Position numbers and translations under genes: made by a program. The notes under the pieces were generated by a model. That model was not told the DNA's origin. It was given only the letters and a program-made list of their open reading frames with translations, and ran no database searches. From positions 6,572,001 through 6,636,000 of the forward strand of contig NZ_JACBZH010000001.1 of assembly GCF_013407855.1 (NCBI RefSeq): a stretch of 64,000 nt of DNA, written 5' to 3'. Shown here in pieces: positions 16,571 through 25,703 of this stretch; the first letter of the stretch is position 1, and each line of letters opens with the position of its first letter. This DNA is from Actinopolymorpha rutila. GTDB lineage: Bacteria > Actinomycetota > Actinomycetes > Propionibacteriales > Actinopolymorphaceae.

Positions 16571-17947
16571 TCAGACTCCTGACAGGCCCTGCGGTTCGCG
16601 GGGCGGTCGGGCGATGAACTCGATCACGGCCAGCGCGACCAGGACGAGCAGCGCCAGCAGCAGCACGACCGCGACAGTGGGGTTGTTCCAGGCGATGAAC
16701 CCGATCCCGGCGACGATGATGACCACCACTCGCAGGAGCGTTCGGTGGTCGTACGTCCAACTGCCCACCCGGCCGGTCCGCAGGCCGATCGACTCGCCAC
16801 CGTGCCGGAGCCTGGCAATCCCCGACGACAGCGCCGACCGCGTGCGCACGGCGGCGGTGGACGGCCCGGTCGCCGCCGCACCCAGAGCCACGACGATCCC
16901 GACGACCGCGAGGGTGCGCAGCTGAGCCTGCAGGAACCGCGCCAGGGTGTCGAAGATCGCGGCCGCGGCGTTCGGCGGCATGCCGTCCGGCGGAAGGGAG
17001 TTGAGGTAGTACGCCCGGGCGATCACCAGGGCCAGGCCGAGCACCACCATCGACGCCGCCAGACCGAGGCCACCTGCGAGGAGCATCCGGCGGTGCCGCC
17101 GGGCAAGGACCACCGCCGCGCCGAGGAGCGCCAGCGTGAGGATGGGCAGGATGATCGCCAGCCGGTTGAGCCACGTGTACGCGGCCTGCAGCCGCAGCAG
17201 GTCCTTCGCCGGGAAGAGCGCGACGCTCGGATTGATCTGCGGGATGCTCGCCGCCGGCGCGAACCCCGCCTTGGCCAGCTTCTGTTTCGCGACGTCGATG
17301 AACGGCCCAAGCTGCAGGTTTGCGGTGTTGCCCTGGACGGTGATCGCCCGGCTTTCGCCCGACAGGACCTTGACCATCGTCTGGTGAGCGATCCGGTTCC
17401 CCTGTACCCAGGCGGTGGCGAACTGGTCGCTCTTCACCAGAGCGCCGATCTTGGACCGGACGAACTCCTCGATCCCGTTCGAAATCGTCCCCACCAGGCT
17501 TCGCAGCCGTTCCTCCACCAGCGGCGGTAGATGGGTCGACGCGAGGATTCCGTTGACGCCCTGGCTCAGCAGGCCGCGTAGGTCCAGTCTCTTGAAGATC
17601 TCCTCAGTGGTGCGGGAGGCGACCGCGTTCTGGACCGCCGGATCCTTGGCCAGGGGCGCCACGGTCTGCACGTACCGGTTCGTGTCGGAAACAGTCGTAC
17701 TGCTCCAGATCGCCACCACCGAGATCGGAGCCAACAGGCAACCGAGCACGAGGACCAGCACAGCCACCGGCGTGCGCCAGAGCCTGCGTGGCCTCTCGGC
17801 GGCGCCGGCAGCCGCTTCCTCCGGCGCCGCGGGGGCAGCGGCGTGCAGTTCGGCCGTCAGCCGCTCGGTCTCGGCCCGCGCCGTACCCACCTCCGCGCGA
17901 AGCCGCTCGAGCTCCGCGCGTTCGTCCTCGTTCAGTGGGCCACTCAC
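16571..17947 (-). CDS. integral membrane protein with N-terminal coiled coil
   Basis: I start at GTG 17947 (MSGPLNEDERAELERLRAEV) with GGGGAGGG about 10 nt upstream; the frame is open further but the upstream extension is not protein-like. The 458-residue protein has a short coiled coil (residues 5-40), one membrane helix (about 65-90, TPVAVLVLVLGCLLAPISVV), a 200-residue extracytoplasmic domain (VSDTNRYVQTVAPLAKDPAV onward) and four C-terminal helices. This is a widespread Streptomyces-type membrane family with no assigned function. No partner gene is adjacent. Confidence 0.85.
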   Translation of the reverse strand: MSGPLNEDERAELERLRAEVGTARAETERLTAELHAAAPAAPEEAAAGAAERPRRLWRTPVAVLVLVLGCLLAPISVVAIWSSTTVSDTNRYVQTVAPLAKDPAVQNAVASRTTEEIFKRLDLRGLLSQGVNGILASTHLPPLVEERLRSLVGTISNGIEEFVRSKIGALVKSDQFATAWVQGNRIAHQTMVKVLSGESRAITVQGNTANLQLGPFIDVAKQKLAKAGFAPAASIPQINPSVALFPAKDLLRLQAAYTWLNRLAIILPILTLALLGAAVVLARRHRRMLLAGGLGLAASMVVLGLALVIARAYYLNSLPPDGMPPNAAAAIFDTLARFLQAQLRTLAVVGIVVALGAAATGPSTAAVRTRSALSSGIARLRHGGESIGLRTGRVGSWTYDHRTLLRVVVIIVAGIGFIAWNNPTVAVVLLLALLVLVALAVIEFIARPPREPQGLSGV

Positions 17948-18167
17948 GACGCACAGCCCTCCCCGAGCGCCCGACGGACGCCTGGGAGCAATGCTTGCCC
18001 ACCGGTAGATGGCGAGGCTCACCCTGACCGGGTGAAACTCGTGGGCACACCGCTCACCTGACGGCACCCTGCAATCGGGCTGATCCGGCGGCGCGATGCG
18101 CGCAGGATGCTTGTGTGGCTGAGGACGAGCTCCCCGCACTGCCTGCCGTGAGCCGCAGGGTGCCGCG

Positions 18168-19790
18168 GTGACACCCTCGTCCGGGCGCTCCGCGTCGGGC
18201 GCGGGAGCGATCCTCCTGACCCTGGCGTCGGCGCAGTTCCTGATGACGTTGGACACGTCGGTGATGAACGTGTCGATCGCGACGGTGGCGAAGGACATCG
18301 GGACGACGGTCACCGGGGTCCAGACCGCGCTCACGATGTACGCCCTGGTGATGGCGTCCCTGATGATCACAGGTGGCAAGGTCGGTCGACTCCTGGGCAG
18401 GAAGCGTGCGTTCGCGATCGGCTGTGTCATCTACGGCTGCGGATCGTTCACGACATCGCTCGCTCCGAACCTGCCGGTGCTCATCCTGGGCTGGTCGTTC
18501 CTCGAAGGCGTCGGCGCGGCGCTCATCATGCCGGCGGTTGTCGCGCTCGTGGCATCGAACTTCGGCCGGCCCGAGCGGCCACGCGCCTACGGTCTGGTCG
18601 CCGCCGCGGGCGCGATCGCCGTCGCCGCCGGGCCGCTCGTCGGCGGGCTGTTCACGACGTACGCGTCCTGGCGATGGGTCTTCGCGGGCGAGGTGCTGCT
18701 CGTACTGGTCATCCTGGCCTCGGCCAGGAGAATGTCCGACACGCCGCCCGAGCACGACGGCGGGCTCGACCTCGTCGGCACCCTGCTGTCGGCTCTGGGC
18801 CTGGGCCTGGTCGTGTACGGCGTCCTGCGCTCGGGGACGTGGGGGTTCGTCATCGCCAAGCCCGGCGCGCCGCAGTGGCTGGGGCTGTCCCCGGCAGTCT
18901 GGTTGATCTTCGCCGGATGTGGGGTGCTCGCCGGATTCCTCGCCTGGGAGCGACGCAGGCGGGACCGGGGCGGGGCAGTGCTCATCGACCCCGCGATTTT
19001 GCGCCACAGGCACCTTCGCGGCGGACTTGGCTCGTTCTTCTTCCAGTACCTGCTGCAGGCGGGGCTGTTCTTCTCCGTACCACTGTTCCTGTCGGTCGCG
19101 CTCGGACTGTCCGCGATAGAAACCGGCCTGCGACTCCTCCCGCTGTCCGTCACCCTGCTGCTCGGGGCGGTCGGTGTGCCGAAACTCTTTCCGAACGCGT
19201 CACCTCGCCGCGTCGTCCGGCTCGGCTTCCTCTCGCTGTTCGTCGGAATTCTCATGCTGGTCGCCGCACTCGACCTCGGTGCCGGACCCGAGGTCGTCAC
19301 GTGGCCCATGCTCCTGGCCGGGCTCGGTGTGGGTGCACTCGCCTCGCAACTCGGCAGCGTCACCGTGTCGGCGGTGCCCGACGCCCAGGCACCGGAGGTC
19401 GGCGGCCTGCAGAACACCGTCACGAACCTGGGCGCATCCATCGGGACGGCTCTCGCCGGCACGGTGTTGATCTCCGCGCTCACCACGTCGTTCATCACCG
19501 GGATTCAGGACAATCCCGCGATTCCCAGGGAACTGTCCTCGAAGGCAGCCGTCGAACTGACGAGCGGAGTGCCGTTCATCCCCGATGCAGATCTGAGGCG
19601 GGCCCTCGACGCCGCGGGTGTGCCTGCTCCGACTGCGGACGCCATCGTCGACGAGAACACCAAAGCTCGCCTTGTCGGTCTCCGTGCCGCACTGGCGGTT
19701 CTGGCTCTGATCGCGCTCGCGGCCACCTTCGTCTACCGCGGCATTCCCACCCGCCAACCGGGCACTCACGTGGACGGTGGGGACGCATGA
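18168..19790 (+). CDS. MFS drug exporter, DHA2 (EmrB/QacA) type
   Basis: 540 residues from GTG 18168 with about 14 membrane segments. Motif A reads GGKVGRLLGRKRAF, and motif C-like glycine-rich segments are seen (GLVAAAGAIAVAAGPLVGGL in the antiporter helix). LDTSVMNVSIATVAKDIG in helix 1 carries the DHA2 motif L-D-x-[ST]-V-x-N-V-A/S. The family exports hydrophobic drugs or metabolites by proton antiport. It faces a second, related exporter with 34 nt between the stop codons; the shared helix-1 logic suggests distant paralogy. Confidence 0.92.
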   Translation: MTPSSGRSASGAGAILLTLASAQFLMTLDTSVMNVSIATVAKDIGTTVTGVQTALTMYALVMASLMITGGKVGRLLGRKRAFAIGCVIYGCGSFTTSLAPNLPVLILGWSFLEGVGAALIMPAVVALVASNFGRPERPRAYGLVAAAGAIAVAAGPLVGGLFTTYASWRWVFAGEVLLVLVILASARRMSDTPPEHDGGLDLVGTLLSALGLGLVVYGVLRSGTWGFVIAKPGAPQWLGLSPAVWLIFAGCGVLAGFLAWERRRRDRGGAVLIDPAILRHRHLRGGLGSFFFQYLLQAGLFFSVPLFLSVALGLSAIETGLRLLPLSVTLLLGAVGVPKLFPNASPRRVVRLGFLSLFVGILMLVAALDLGAGPEVVTWPMLLAGLGVGALASQLGSVTVSAVPDAQAPEVGGLQNTVTNLGASIGTALAGTVLISALTTSFITGIQDNPAIPRELSSKAAVELTSGVPFIPDADLRRALDAAGVPAPTADAIVDENTKARLVGLRAALAVLALIALAATFVYRGIPTRQPGTHVDGGDA

Positions 19791-19824
19791 GCAGGCCGAA
19801 CTGGTGCTCCCACCAATGTGATCG

Positions 19825-21243
19825 CTACCCGCCATCACGTTCGGGCTGTACCAGCGTGTGCGGCAGGTAGGCCGACGCGACGAGGCCGATGACGGCAACC
19901 ACGGCCAGCACGATCATGGCGAGCCCGTACGCACGCGCGGGAGTTGCGGTGATCCCGGCGACGAGGATCGTTCCGGCGATCGCCGTGCCGAGGGAGGAGC
20001 CGAGGTTGGACACGCTGCGGGACAGGCCGGAGATCTCGCCCTGGCGTTCCTCTCCGAAGCTGGACTGGACGACGTTCACCGAGGGAGTGAGCATGACGCC
20101 GAGTCCGAGTCCGATCAGGAGAAGGCCGGGCGCGAATGCCCATGCGCTCGGGGAGCCGATCACCATTGCGAGCAGGACGACGATGCCGGCGATCGACACC
20201 ACGAACCCGGTGAGGACCAGCGTGCGCTGTGAATGCCGCTTGGCCAGTCGTTCGGCGGCGAGGGAGGACAGGAGGAGACCGCCGGTCGCGGCGGTGAAGA
20301 TCACGCCGGTCTGGATCGCGTCGTAGCCGCGTACGACCTGAAGGTAGGCGGCGACGACGAACGAGGTCCCCATCAGCAGCAGCCACTGGGTGTTCTGCGT
20401 GATGAGGCCGAGGTTGGAAGTGCGGCTACGGAACAGGCTCGTCGACAGCAGCGGTTCCTCTCCGGCGTGTTCCTTTGCCCGTACGGAGCGGAAGAACAGC
20501 GCGAGGACGAGGCCGCCGGCGACGAGGAGGCCGAGCATCAGCCAGCCGTTGTCGTCGGCGGCCAGGATGCCCATGACGACAAGGACGAGCCCGACGGAGG
20601 AGAGAACCGCGCCTCGAGTGTCGAACGGCCGCGTGGGCTCCGGCGCAACCGGGTCGTCGAGGTGACGGCTCAACCAGACGATCACGACGATGACCAGAGC
20701 CTGGAACACGAAGGCAGCCCGCCAACTGATCGCCGAGGTGATGACGCCACCTATCAGCGGTCCCGCGGCGGCGCCGACGCCTCCGAGGGCGCTGATGACA
20801 CCGAACGCGCGTGCCCGCGAGGTGATGTCGGCGAACAGCAGTGTGGCGAGGATGTAGACGGGCGGGATCAACAGTGCAGTCCCCACGCCTTCAAGAATGG
20901 AGTTTCCGAGAATGAGGATTCCCAGGCCCGGAGAGACCGCGCTGAGCACAGCACCGACTCCGTAGACGACGAGTCCGACCGTGAAGCAGCGTTTTCGCCC
21001 ATAACGGTCCGTCAACTTTCCGCCGGGGATCATCAACGCGGCCATGACGAGCAGGAAAATCGTGATCGCCACCTGTACGCCGCGGACGGTCGTGTCCAGG
21101 TCCCGGCTGATGTCGTTGATCATCACGTTCATGTTGGAGCCGGCGAAGCTACAGATGAACTGGGCCAGGGCAAGAGGAATCAGGGCCGAACGAAGCGCTC
21201 TTGGCGGACGTCCACCCCTGACGGACTCGTCCTGAATTCCCAT
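19825..21243 (-). CDS. MFS drug exporter, DHA2 type, second gene
   Basis: 472 residues from ATG 21243 (MGIQDESVRG); a GTG at 21276 would add 11 residues. About 14 membrane segments, motif A as GGKLTDRYGRKRCF, and the antiporter segment SALGGVGAAAGPLIGGVITS. Helix 1 reads IPLALAQFICSFAGSNMNVM, where the usual D-x-T-V-V-N is replaced by SNMNVM. Predicted proton-coupled exporter. It converges on the preceding exporter and diverges from a GH15 gene over 208 nt. Substrate unknown. Confidence 0.92.
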   Translation of the reverse strand: MGIQDESVRGGRPPRALRSALIPLALAQFICSFAGSNMNVMINDISRDLDTTVRGVQVAITIFLLVMAALMIPGGKLTDRYGRKRCFTVGLVVYGVGAVLSAVSPGLGILILGNSILEGVGTALLIPPVYILATLLFADITSRARAFGVISALGGVGAAAGPLIGGVITSAISWRAAFVFQALVIVVIVWLSRHLDDPVAPEPTRPFDTRGAVLSSVGLVLVVMGILAADDNGWLMLGLLVAGGLVLALFFRSVRAKEHAGEEPLLSTSLFRSRTSNLGLITQNTQWLLLMGTSFVVAAYLQVVRGYDAIQTGVIFTAATGGLLLSSLAAERLAKRHSQRTLVLTGFVVSIAGIVVLLAMVIGSPSAWAFAPGLLLIGLGLGVMLTPSVNVVQSSFGEERQGEISGLSRSVSNLGSSLGTAIAGTILVAGITATPARAYGLAMIVLAVVAVIGLVASAYLPHTLVQPERDGG

Positions 21244-21451
21244 AAACCTCGAACCGGCACCGATGGAACCACGCACTTATATCGTAGCTTCACTTGTGGA
21301 GCGCGTTCGCAGGTGCTTCCCTAGATTTCAAGAGAAAGTCTCCTGCCGGGGCGAAACCTGTGACTTTCCAACACAATTCGATCCCGACACCGGGCGTGGG
21401 TCGGGCCGCGCGCCCCGGAGACAATGGAAATGCTATTTCCAGGGGGATCAG

Positions 21452-23326
21452 ATGGACGCCTATCCGGAGATCGACGACCATGCGCTGATCGGTGATCTGC
21501 AGACGGCGGCCCTGGTCGCAACCGATGGCACGATCGACTGGTTCTGCGCACCGCGGTTCGACTCACCGAGCATCTTCGCCGCCCTGCTCGACCGCCGTCG
21601 CGGAGGCAGTTTCCGGATCGCACCGGTCGGTACCGAATACGTGACCAGACAGCTGTATCTACCGGGCACGCCGATCGTGGTGACGCGGTTCCTCAGTGCG
21701 GACGGTGTGGGCGAAGTCATCGACTTCGCACCGATTGCCGGTGACAAGGCCACCGACCGGCACCGCCTGGTGCGGATGGTGCAGGTGGTTCGCGGCCAGA
21801 TGCGCTTCCAACTCGACTGCGAGCCGAGATTCAACTACGGACGTGACACGGCGCAGATCGAAGTGACCCCCGACGGTGCCGTCTTCCGCAGCCCCACCAT
21901 GACGATGAACGTCTGCGCCTCGCGTAAGCCGAATCACCGCCTGGTCCGGGAGGAGGACGTCCGGCGCACAGAACACGGTATGCAGCTCGTGGCCGACCTG
22001 GCGGCCGGCGACATCGGCGGCGTCGTGCTGGAGACCTCACCCACCGAACCCGTACGCGTCGTCCAACCACACGAGCTGAGGGCGCTGTTCGAGCAGACAC
22101 GCGACTTCTGGCGGTCCTGGATCAGCCAGTCCCGCTATCGAGGACGCTGGCGGGAGATAGTCGAACGCTCCGCGATGACGCTGAAGCTGATGACGTACGC
22201 GCCGACCGGTGCCCTCGTCGCCGCGCCCACCGCCGGACTGCCCGAGCAGATCGGCGGCGAACGCAACTGGGACTACCGCTTCACCTGGGTACGCGACGCC
22301 TCGTTCTCGGTGTACGCGCTGCTCGGGCTGGGTTTCACCTCCGAGGCGCAGGCGTTCATGAAGTGGCTGGGAGACCGGGTTCGCAACGCCACGGAGGACT
22401 CGGGCGCCCTGCAGATCATGTATCGCATCGACGGATCCCCGCACCTGGAAGAAGAGGTCCTCGACCACTTCGAGGGGTACAAGGGGTCCCGTCCGGTCCG
22501 GATCGGCAACGCCGCCGCCGACCAACTTCAGCTCGACATCTACGGCGAAGCGCTGGACTCGCTGTATCTCGCCGACACCCACGATCTGCGCATGTCCCAC
22601 AACGCCTGGCGTCACACCACCGGCCTGATCGAGTGGCTGTGCGACCACTGGGATCGGCCCGACGACGGGATCTGGGAGACCCGCGGCGGCAGGCAGAACT
22701 TCGTGTACGGCCGCCTCATGAGCTGGGTCGCCTTCGACCGCGCCATCCGCCTCGCTCACAGCCGTGGCCTTCCCGCCGACATCAGCCGCTGGACGGACAT
22801 GCGCAACCGGGTCTACGACCAGATCATGGACCACGGCTTCAACGGCAAACGCGAGGCCTTCGTCCAGCACTACACGACGGACGTACTCGACGCGTCGCTG
22901 CTTTCCATGCCTCTCGTCGGGTTCATCGCCCCCACTGACCCGATGTGGCAGTCCACCCTGCACGCCATCGACCACGAACTCGTCTCCGACAGCCTCGTCT
23001 ACCGCTACGACCCCATCGCCTCACCGGACGGCCTCCGCGGCTCCGAGGGCACCTTCACCATCTGCACCTTCTGGTACGTCGACGCACTCGCCCGATCCGG
23101 GCGCCTCGAGGACGCAAGGCTCACCTTCGAGAAGATGCTGACCTACAGCAACCACCTGGGCCTCTACTCCGAGGAGATCGCACCTACGGGCGAACAGATC
23201 GGAAACTTCCCCCAGGCCTTCAGCCACCTCGCCCTCATCACCGCAGCGATGAACCTGAACTACCAACTCGACCACGGCCCCGGCTACGTCGAACCCGTCC
23301 TCGGACACGGCCTGACCACCCACTGA
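21452..23326 (+). CDS. glycoside hydrolase family 15 protein (glucoamylase/trehalase type), copy 1
   Basis: I start at ATG 21452 (MDAYPEIDDHALIGDLQTAA), after an AGGGGGATC RBS, giving 624 residues. An N-terminal beta-sandwich (residues 10-240) is followed by the (alpha/alpha)6 barrel. Diagnostic motifs: GERNWDYRFTWVRDASF, and near the end LGLYSEEIAPTGEQIGNFPQ, which holds one of the two catalytic glutamates. GH15 enzymes release glucose by inversion from alpha-glucans, or split trehalose. No signal peptide, so it acts in the cytosol. A paralogue lies at 56982-58808. Confidence 0.95.
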   Translation: MDAYPEIDDHALIGDLQTAALVATDGTIDWFCAPRFDSPSIFAALLDRRRGGSFRIAPVGTEYVTRQLYLPGTPIVVTRFLSADGVGEVIDFAPIAGDKATDRHRLVRMVQVVRGQMRFQLDCEPRFNYGRDTAQIEVTPDGAVFRSPTMTMNVCASRKPNHRLVREEDVRRTEHGMQLVADLAAGDIGGVVLETSPTEPVRVVQPHELRALFEQTRDFWRSWISQSRYRGRWREIVERSAMTLKLMTYAPTGALVAAPTAGLPEQIGGERNWDYRFTWVRDASFSVYALLGLGFTSEAQAFMKWLGDRVRNATEDSGALQIMYRIDGSPHLEEEVLDHFEGYKGSRPVRIGNAAADQLQLDIYGEALDSLYLADTHDLRMSHNAWRHTTGLIEWLCDHWDRPDDGIWETRGGRQNFVYGRLMSWVAFDRAIRLAHSRGLPADISRWTDMRNRVYDQIMDHGFNGKREAFVQHYTTDVLDASLLSMPLVGFIAPTDPMWQSTLHAIDHELVSDSLVYRYDPIASPDGLRGSEGTFTICTFWYVDALARSGRLEDARLTFEKMLTYSNHLGLYSEEIAPTGEQIGNFPQAFSHLALITAAMNLNYQLDHGPGYVEPVLGHGLTTH

Positions 23327-23359
23327 CGTCTACGTTCGGGAGCGTTGGTCGCGGCCTGC

Positions 23360-23391
23360 CCGCAGGGTCGGTACCTATACCGACCCTGCGG
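23360..23391. terminator. bidirectional terminator between convergent genes
   Basis: A perfect 14-bp stem (CCGCAGGGTCGGTA with its complement) closes a four-nt loop CCTA. It starts 33 nt after the GH15 stop. The stop codon of the minus-strand GAF gene (23375-23377) is inside the loop, so the hairpin also encodes that protein's last residues. Confidence 0.75.
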
Positions 23392-23866
23392 ACTTCGGTA
23401 CACCGAAACGGCGCAGGGCGACGGCAATCAACGTCGCCACCTTCTCCAGCGTGGCAACGAGTTGTGCATTCGGAACGCCTGCGCGTGTCCAAAGGGCACC
23501 GATCGCCCCGAACGGCGCGTCCACACCGATGGGAGACATGATCATGCTGTGTACCGGCACCGGCAGCTCCTCCTCGCGACAGGTGCGCTGATCCTTGTGG
23601 ACGTCAGATGACACGGCCGTAGTCGCGTGCACTATCGCCCATCCGCTGAGGCACTTGGTGACAGGAAATCGAGAACCCAGCCAGAGCGGGAACTGGGAGT
23701 CTTCTGCCACGTGGTGGGATTCGTCGCCATCCGCCAGGACCAGAGTTGTCCCGGCCGCATCAAGCAACTCACGTGCCAGCCGGCACGCCTCCGCCTGTAG
23801 CTCGTCAAGAGTCGAGCAAGCCTCAAGTCGCCCTTGGAGATGTATGAAAGGATTCTGGGGATCCAT
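23375..23866 (-). CDS. GAF-domain protein
   Basis: I start at ATG 23866 (MDPQNPFIHLQGRLEACSTL); the frame is open to a TTG at 23923. The 163-residue protein is essentially one GAF domain: DELQAEACRLARELLDAAGT, LWLGSRFPVTKCLSGWAIVH, then MIMSPIGVDAPFGAIGALW and a C-terminal helix ATLEKVATLIAVALRRF. GAF domains bind small ligands or chromophores, and stand-alone forms act as sensors or free methionine-sulfoxide reductases. The cysteine in FPVTKCLSGW sits where fRMsc-type GAFs have a catalytic Cys, but the other cysteines are not in place. The stop is in the terminator loop. Confidence 0.85.
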   Translation of the reverse strand: MDPQNPFIHLQGRLEACSTLDELQAEACRLARELLDAAGTTLVLADGDESHHVAEDSQFPLWLGSRFPVTKCLSGWAIVHATTAVSSDVHKDQRTCREEELPVPVHSMIMSPIGVDAPFGAIGALWTRAGVPNAQLVATLEKVATLIAVALRRFGVPKSAGSV

Positions 23867-24164
23867 GACGGTCTCAATTCCAGGGAAATCTACCGCTTCC
23901 CGGGCCGATACACGATATGCCAATGGACTCGCAAATTCGGGCTGGGGCGTACCTTCCGCCTGCTGCTCACGCTACCTCGTGACTGGGACCGGACTCCTGG
24001 GGGACACCCGTCCCTTGCATGTGCAATTTCGTCGGGCAATGTTACCCGTGACGTCAGGTCGAGTGGTCATTCCGGGCCGCAGTCCGGTGTCTTTGGTAGA
24101 TGCCTGACAAAGACCCTGCTTCAGCAGAAGCACTGCTCGGCTTCCACCAGCCGAGGGGGTTTTC

Positions 24165-24956
24165 ATGAACATGGCTGAGGATTTCCGGCCAGTTTGGGAC
24201 CGGGTGATCGGGTTCCTCCCGAACCTCGTAGGGTTCCTGGTACTTCTGGTCATCGGCTACATCGTCGCCAAACTGGTTGCAGCCGCCGTGCGAAAGATCC
24301 TCGAGAAGGTAGGTATCGATCGACGCCTGCAGGAGTCTCACGGGCACAGGTACCTGTCGGTCGTGGCCGGCGACAGTCCGGCGCATCTTGTCGCCAGGTT
24401 GGTCTTCTGGCTGATTTTCCTGATCTTCGTGTTCGTCGCGGTCGGCGTACTGCACATCGCAGCGCTCACGACGTTCATGTACAGGATCATCGCGTACCTG
24501 CCGAACATCGTCGCGGCGATCCTCATCTTCGTCGTCGCGGCGATCCTCGCCGGCCTGGTCGCTGCCGCCGTCAACAGGACGATGGGAGACAGCCCGACCG
24601 GAAAGATCGCCGGAACCGTTCTTCCCGCCCTGATCATGGTCATCGCGGGCTTCATGATCCTGCAACAACTGAGAATCGCCGAGCAGATCGTGCAGATCGC
24701 GTTCGCCGCGACCATGGGGGCACTCGCACTCGGCCTCGCGCTGGCCTTCGGTCTCGGCGGCCGGCCGATCGCACAACGAATGCTGGAAGACGCCTACCGC
24801 AGGAGTCAGGAGCAGCGGGAGGAAAGGAGGCGCCGGGAGTACGCCAGAGGCTCCGACGAGATGGGCCATGAGAGAACGCCCACCACGACGGGAGAGGAGC
24901 CCGCGACCGAGAGGAAACCCCCGTCAGGAGAGGACCAGCCCCCGCCTGGACTGTGA
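24165..24956 (+). CDS. TM-helix (MS-channel-like) membrane protein, CmpX type
   Basis: 263 residues, ATG preceded by GAGGGGG. It has five hydrophobic segments and two repeats of the conserved TM-helix motif (FLPNLVGFLVLLVIGYIVAK near 18, YLPNIVAAILIFVVAAILAG near 105), typical of PF05552 proteins related to small mechanosensitive channels. A charged C-terminal tail (residues 205-263) holds E/R/K-rich sequence. The family occurs in the cytoplasmic membrane and is linked to osmotic or envelope stress. It is separated by a palindromic terminator from the convergent AhpD-like gene. Confidence 0.9.
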   Translation: MNMAEDFRPVWDRVIGFLPNLVGFLVLLVIGYIVAKLVAAAVRKILEKVGIDRRLQESHGHRYLSVVAGDSPAHLVARLVFWLIFLIFVFVAVGVLHIAALTTFMYRIIAYLPNIVAAILIFVVAAILAGLVAAAVNRTMGDSPTGKIAGTVLPALIMVIAGFMILQQLRIAEQIVQIAFAATMGALALGLALAFGLGGRPIAQRMLEDAYRRSQEQREERRRREYARGSDEMGHERTPTTTGEEPATERKPPSGEDQPPPGL

Positions 24957-25049
24957 TCCGCACCAGCAAGTCCGGGAAGTGGATTCGGATACGGCCTGCA
25001 TCGGCGGATCGCAGTCGCGGGTGTATCGAAAATCGCGGGTGACCGACCA

Positions 25050-25079
25050 CTCCGGAGTGGCACCGGTGCCACTCCGGAG
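25050..25079. terminator. 30-bp perfect palindrome between convergent genes
   Basis: CTCCGGAGTGGCACC is followed directly by its reverse complement. As RNA it gives at least a 13-bp stem with a four-nt loop in either direction, 94 nt past the membrane gene's stop and 9 nt from the end of the AhpD-like gene. Most likely a shared terminator. Confidence 0.65.
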
Positions 25080-25087
25080 CAACTCGG

Positions 25088-25678
25088 TCAGCCGTCGGCC
25101 ACCGGACGCCCGACGACCATCGACTTGAGCACGTCGGCCGGGAAGGTCGCCGCGGTCTGCGCGTCCAGTTGGGTGCCCAGGCCGTCGAGCACCCGGGTGA
25201 AGAAGGCGCGCGCCGCGGCAGCGAAGACGACATCGGCGATGTCCGCATCGGACAGCCCCACCTCGCGCAGTTCGTCGACGTCGGACTGCCGTACCGACGC
25301 GGCATCGATGGCGACCTTGGCCGCGAACCGGTACACCGCCCGATCCTGCGGTTCCAGCGCGGACCCGTCGGAATGTTCGGCGATCGCTCGCACCGACACC
25401 TCGTCCGCACACACGTCCCGCAGGAACGACGCGTGCGCGACGGTGCAGTACGTCGACCGCGACACCCGGGCCGCAGCGATCGTGGCGATCTCGAACCGCC
25501 GGCGATCCATCCCGTCCCGGACGGTCCTGTTCAGCGTGTTCCACGCCGCCGCCACATCCGGGCGCGACGAGAAGCACGCGGCGTAGTTCGGGAGGAACCC
25601 CCAGGCCTCCCGCTGCTGCGCGTAGTACGCGGCGACCTCACCCTCGGCGGCATCCTCGGGCACCGACTCGACGAACAT
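25088..25678 (-). CDS. AhpD-like / CMD family peroxidase-related protein
   Basis: 196 residues. The single CMD domain (residues about 45-130) contains RRFEIATIAAARVSRSTYCT followed by VAHASFL. The C-x3-H arrangement of C-T-V-A-H matches peroxidase-related enzymes rather than the CxxC of AhpD. The N-terminus EGEVAAYYAQQREAWGFLPN is typical of the uncharacterised peroxidase-related group. It would reduce peroxides or act as a decarboxylase. It is followed, upstream on the minus strand and 25 nt away, by the secreted glycerophosphodiesterase gene, so the two are likely one operon. Confidence 0.9.
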   Translation of the reverse strand: MFVESVPEDAAEGEVAAYYAQQREAWGFLPNYAACFSSRPDVAAAWNTLNRTVRDGMDRRRFEIATIAAARVSRSTYCTVAHASFLRDVCADEVSVRAIAEHSDGSALEPQDRAVYRFAAKVAIDAASVRQSDVDELREVGLSDADIADVVFAAAARAFFTRVLDGLGTQLDAQTAATFPADVLKSMVVGRPVADG

Positions 25679-25703
25679 GCGATCCTCCTCAACCTGCCGC
25701 GGC

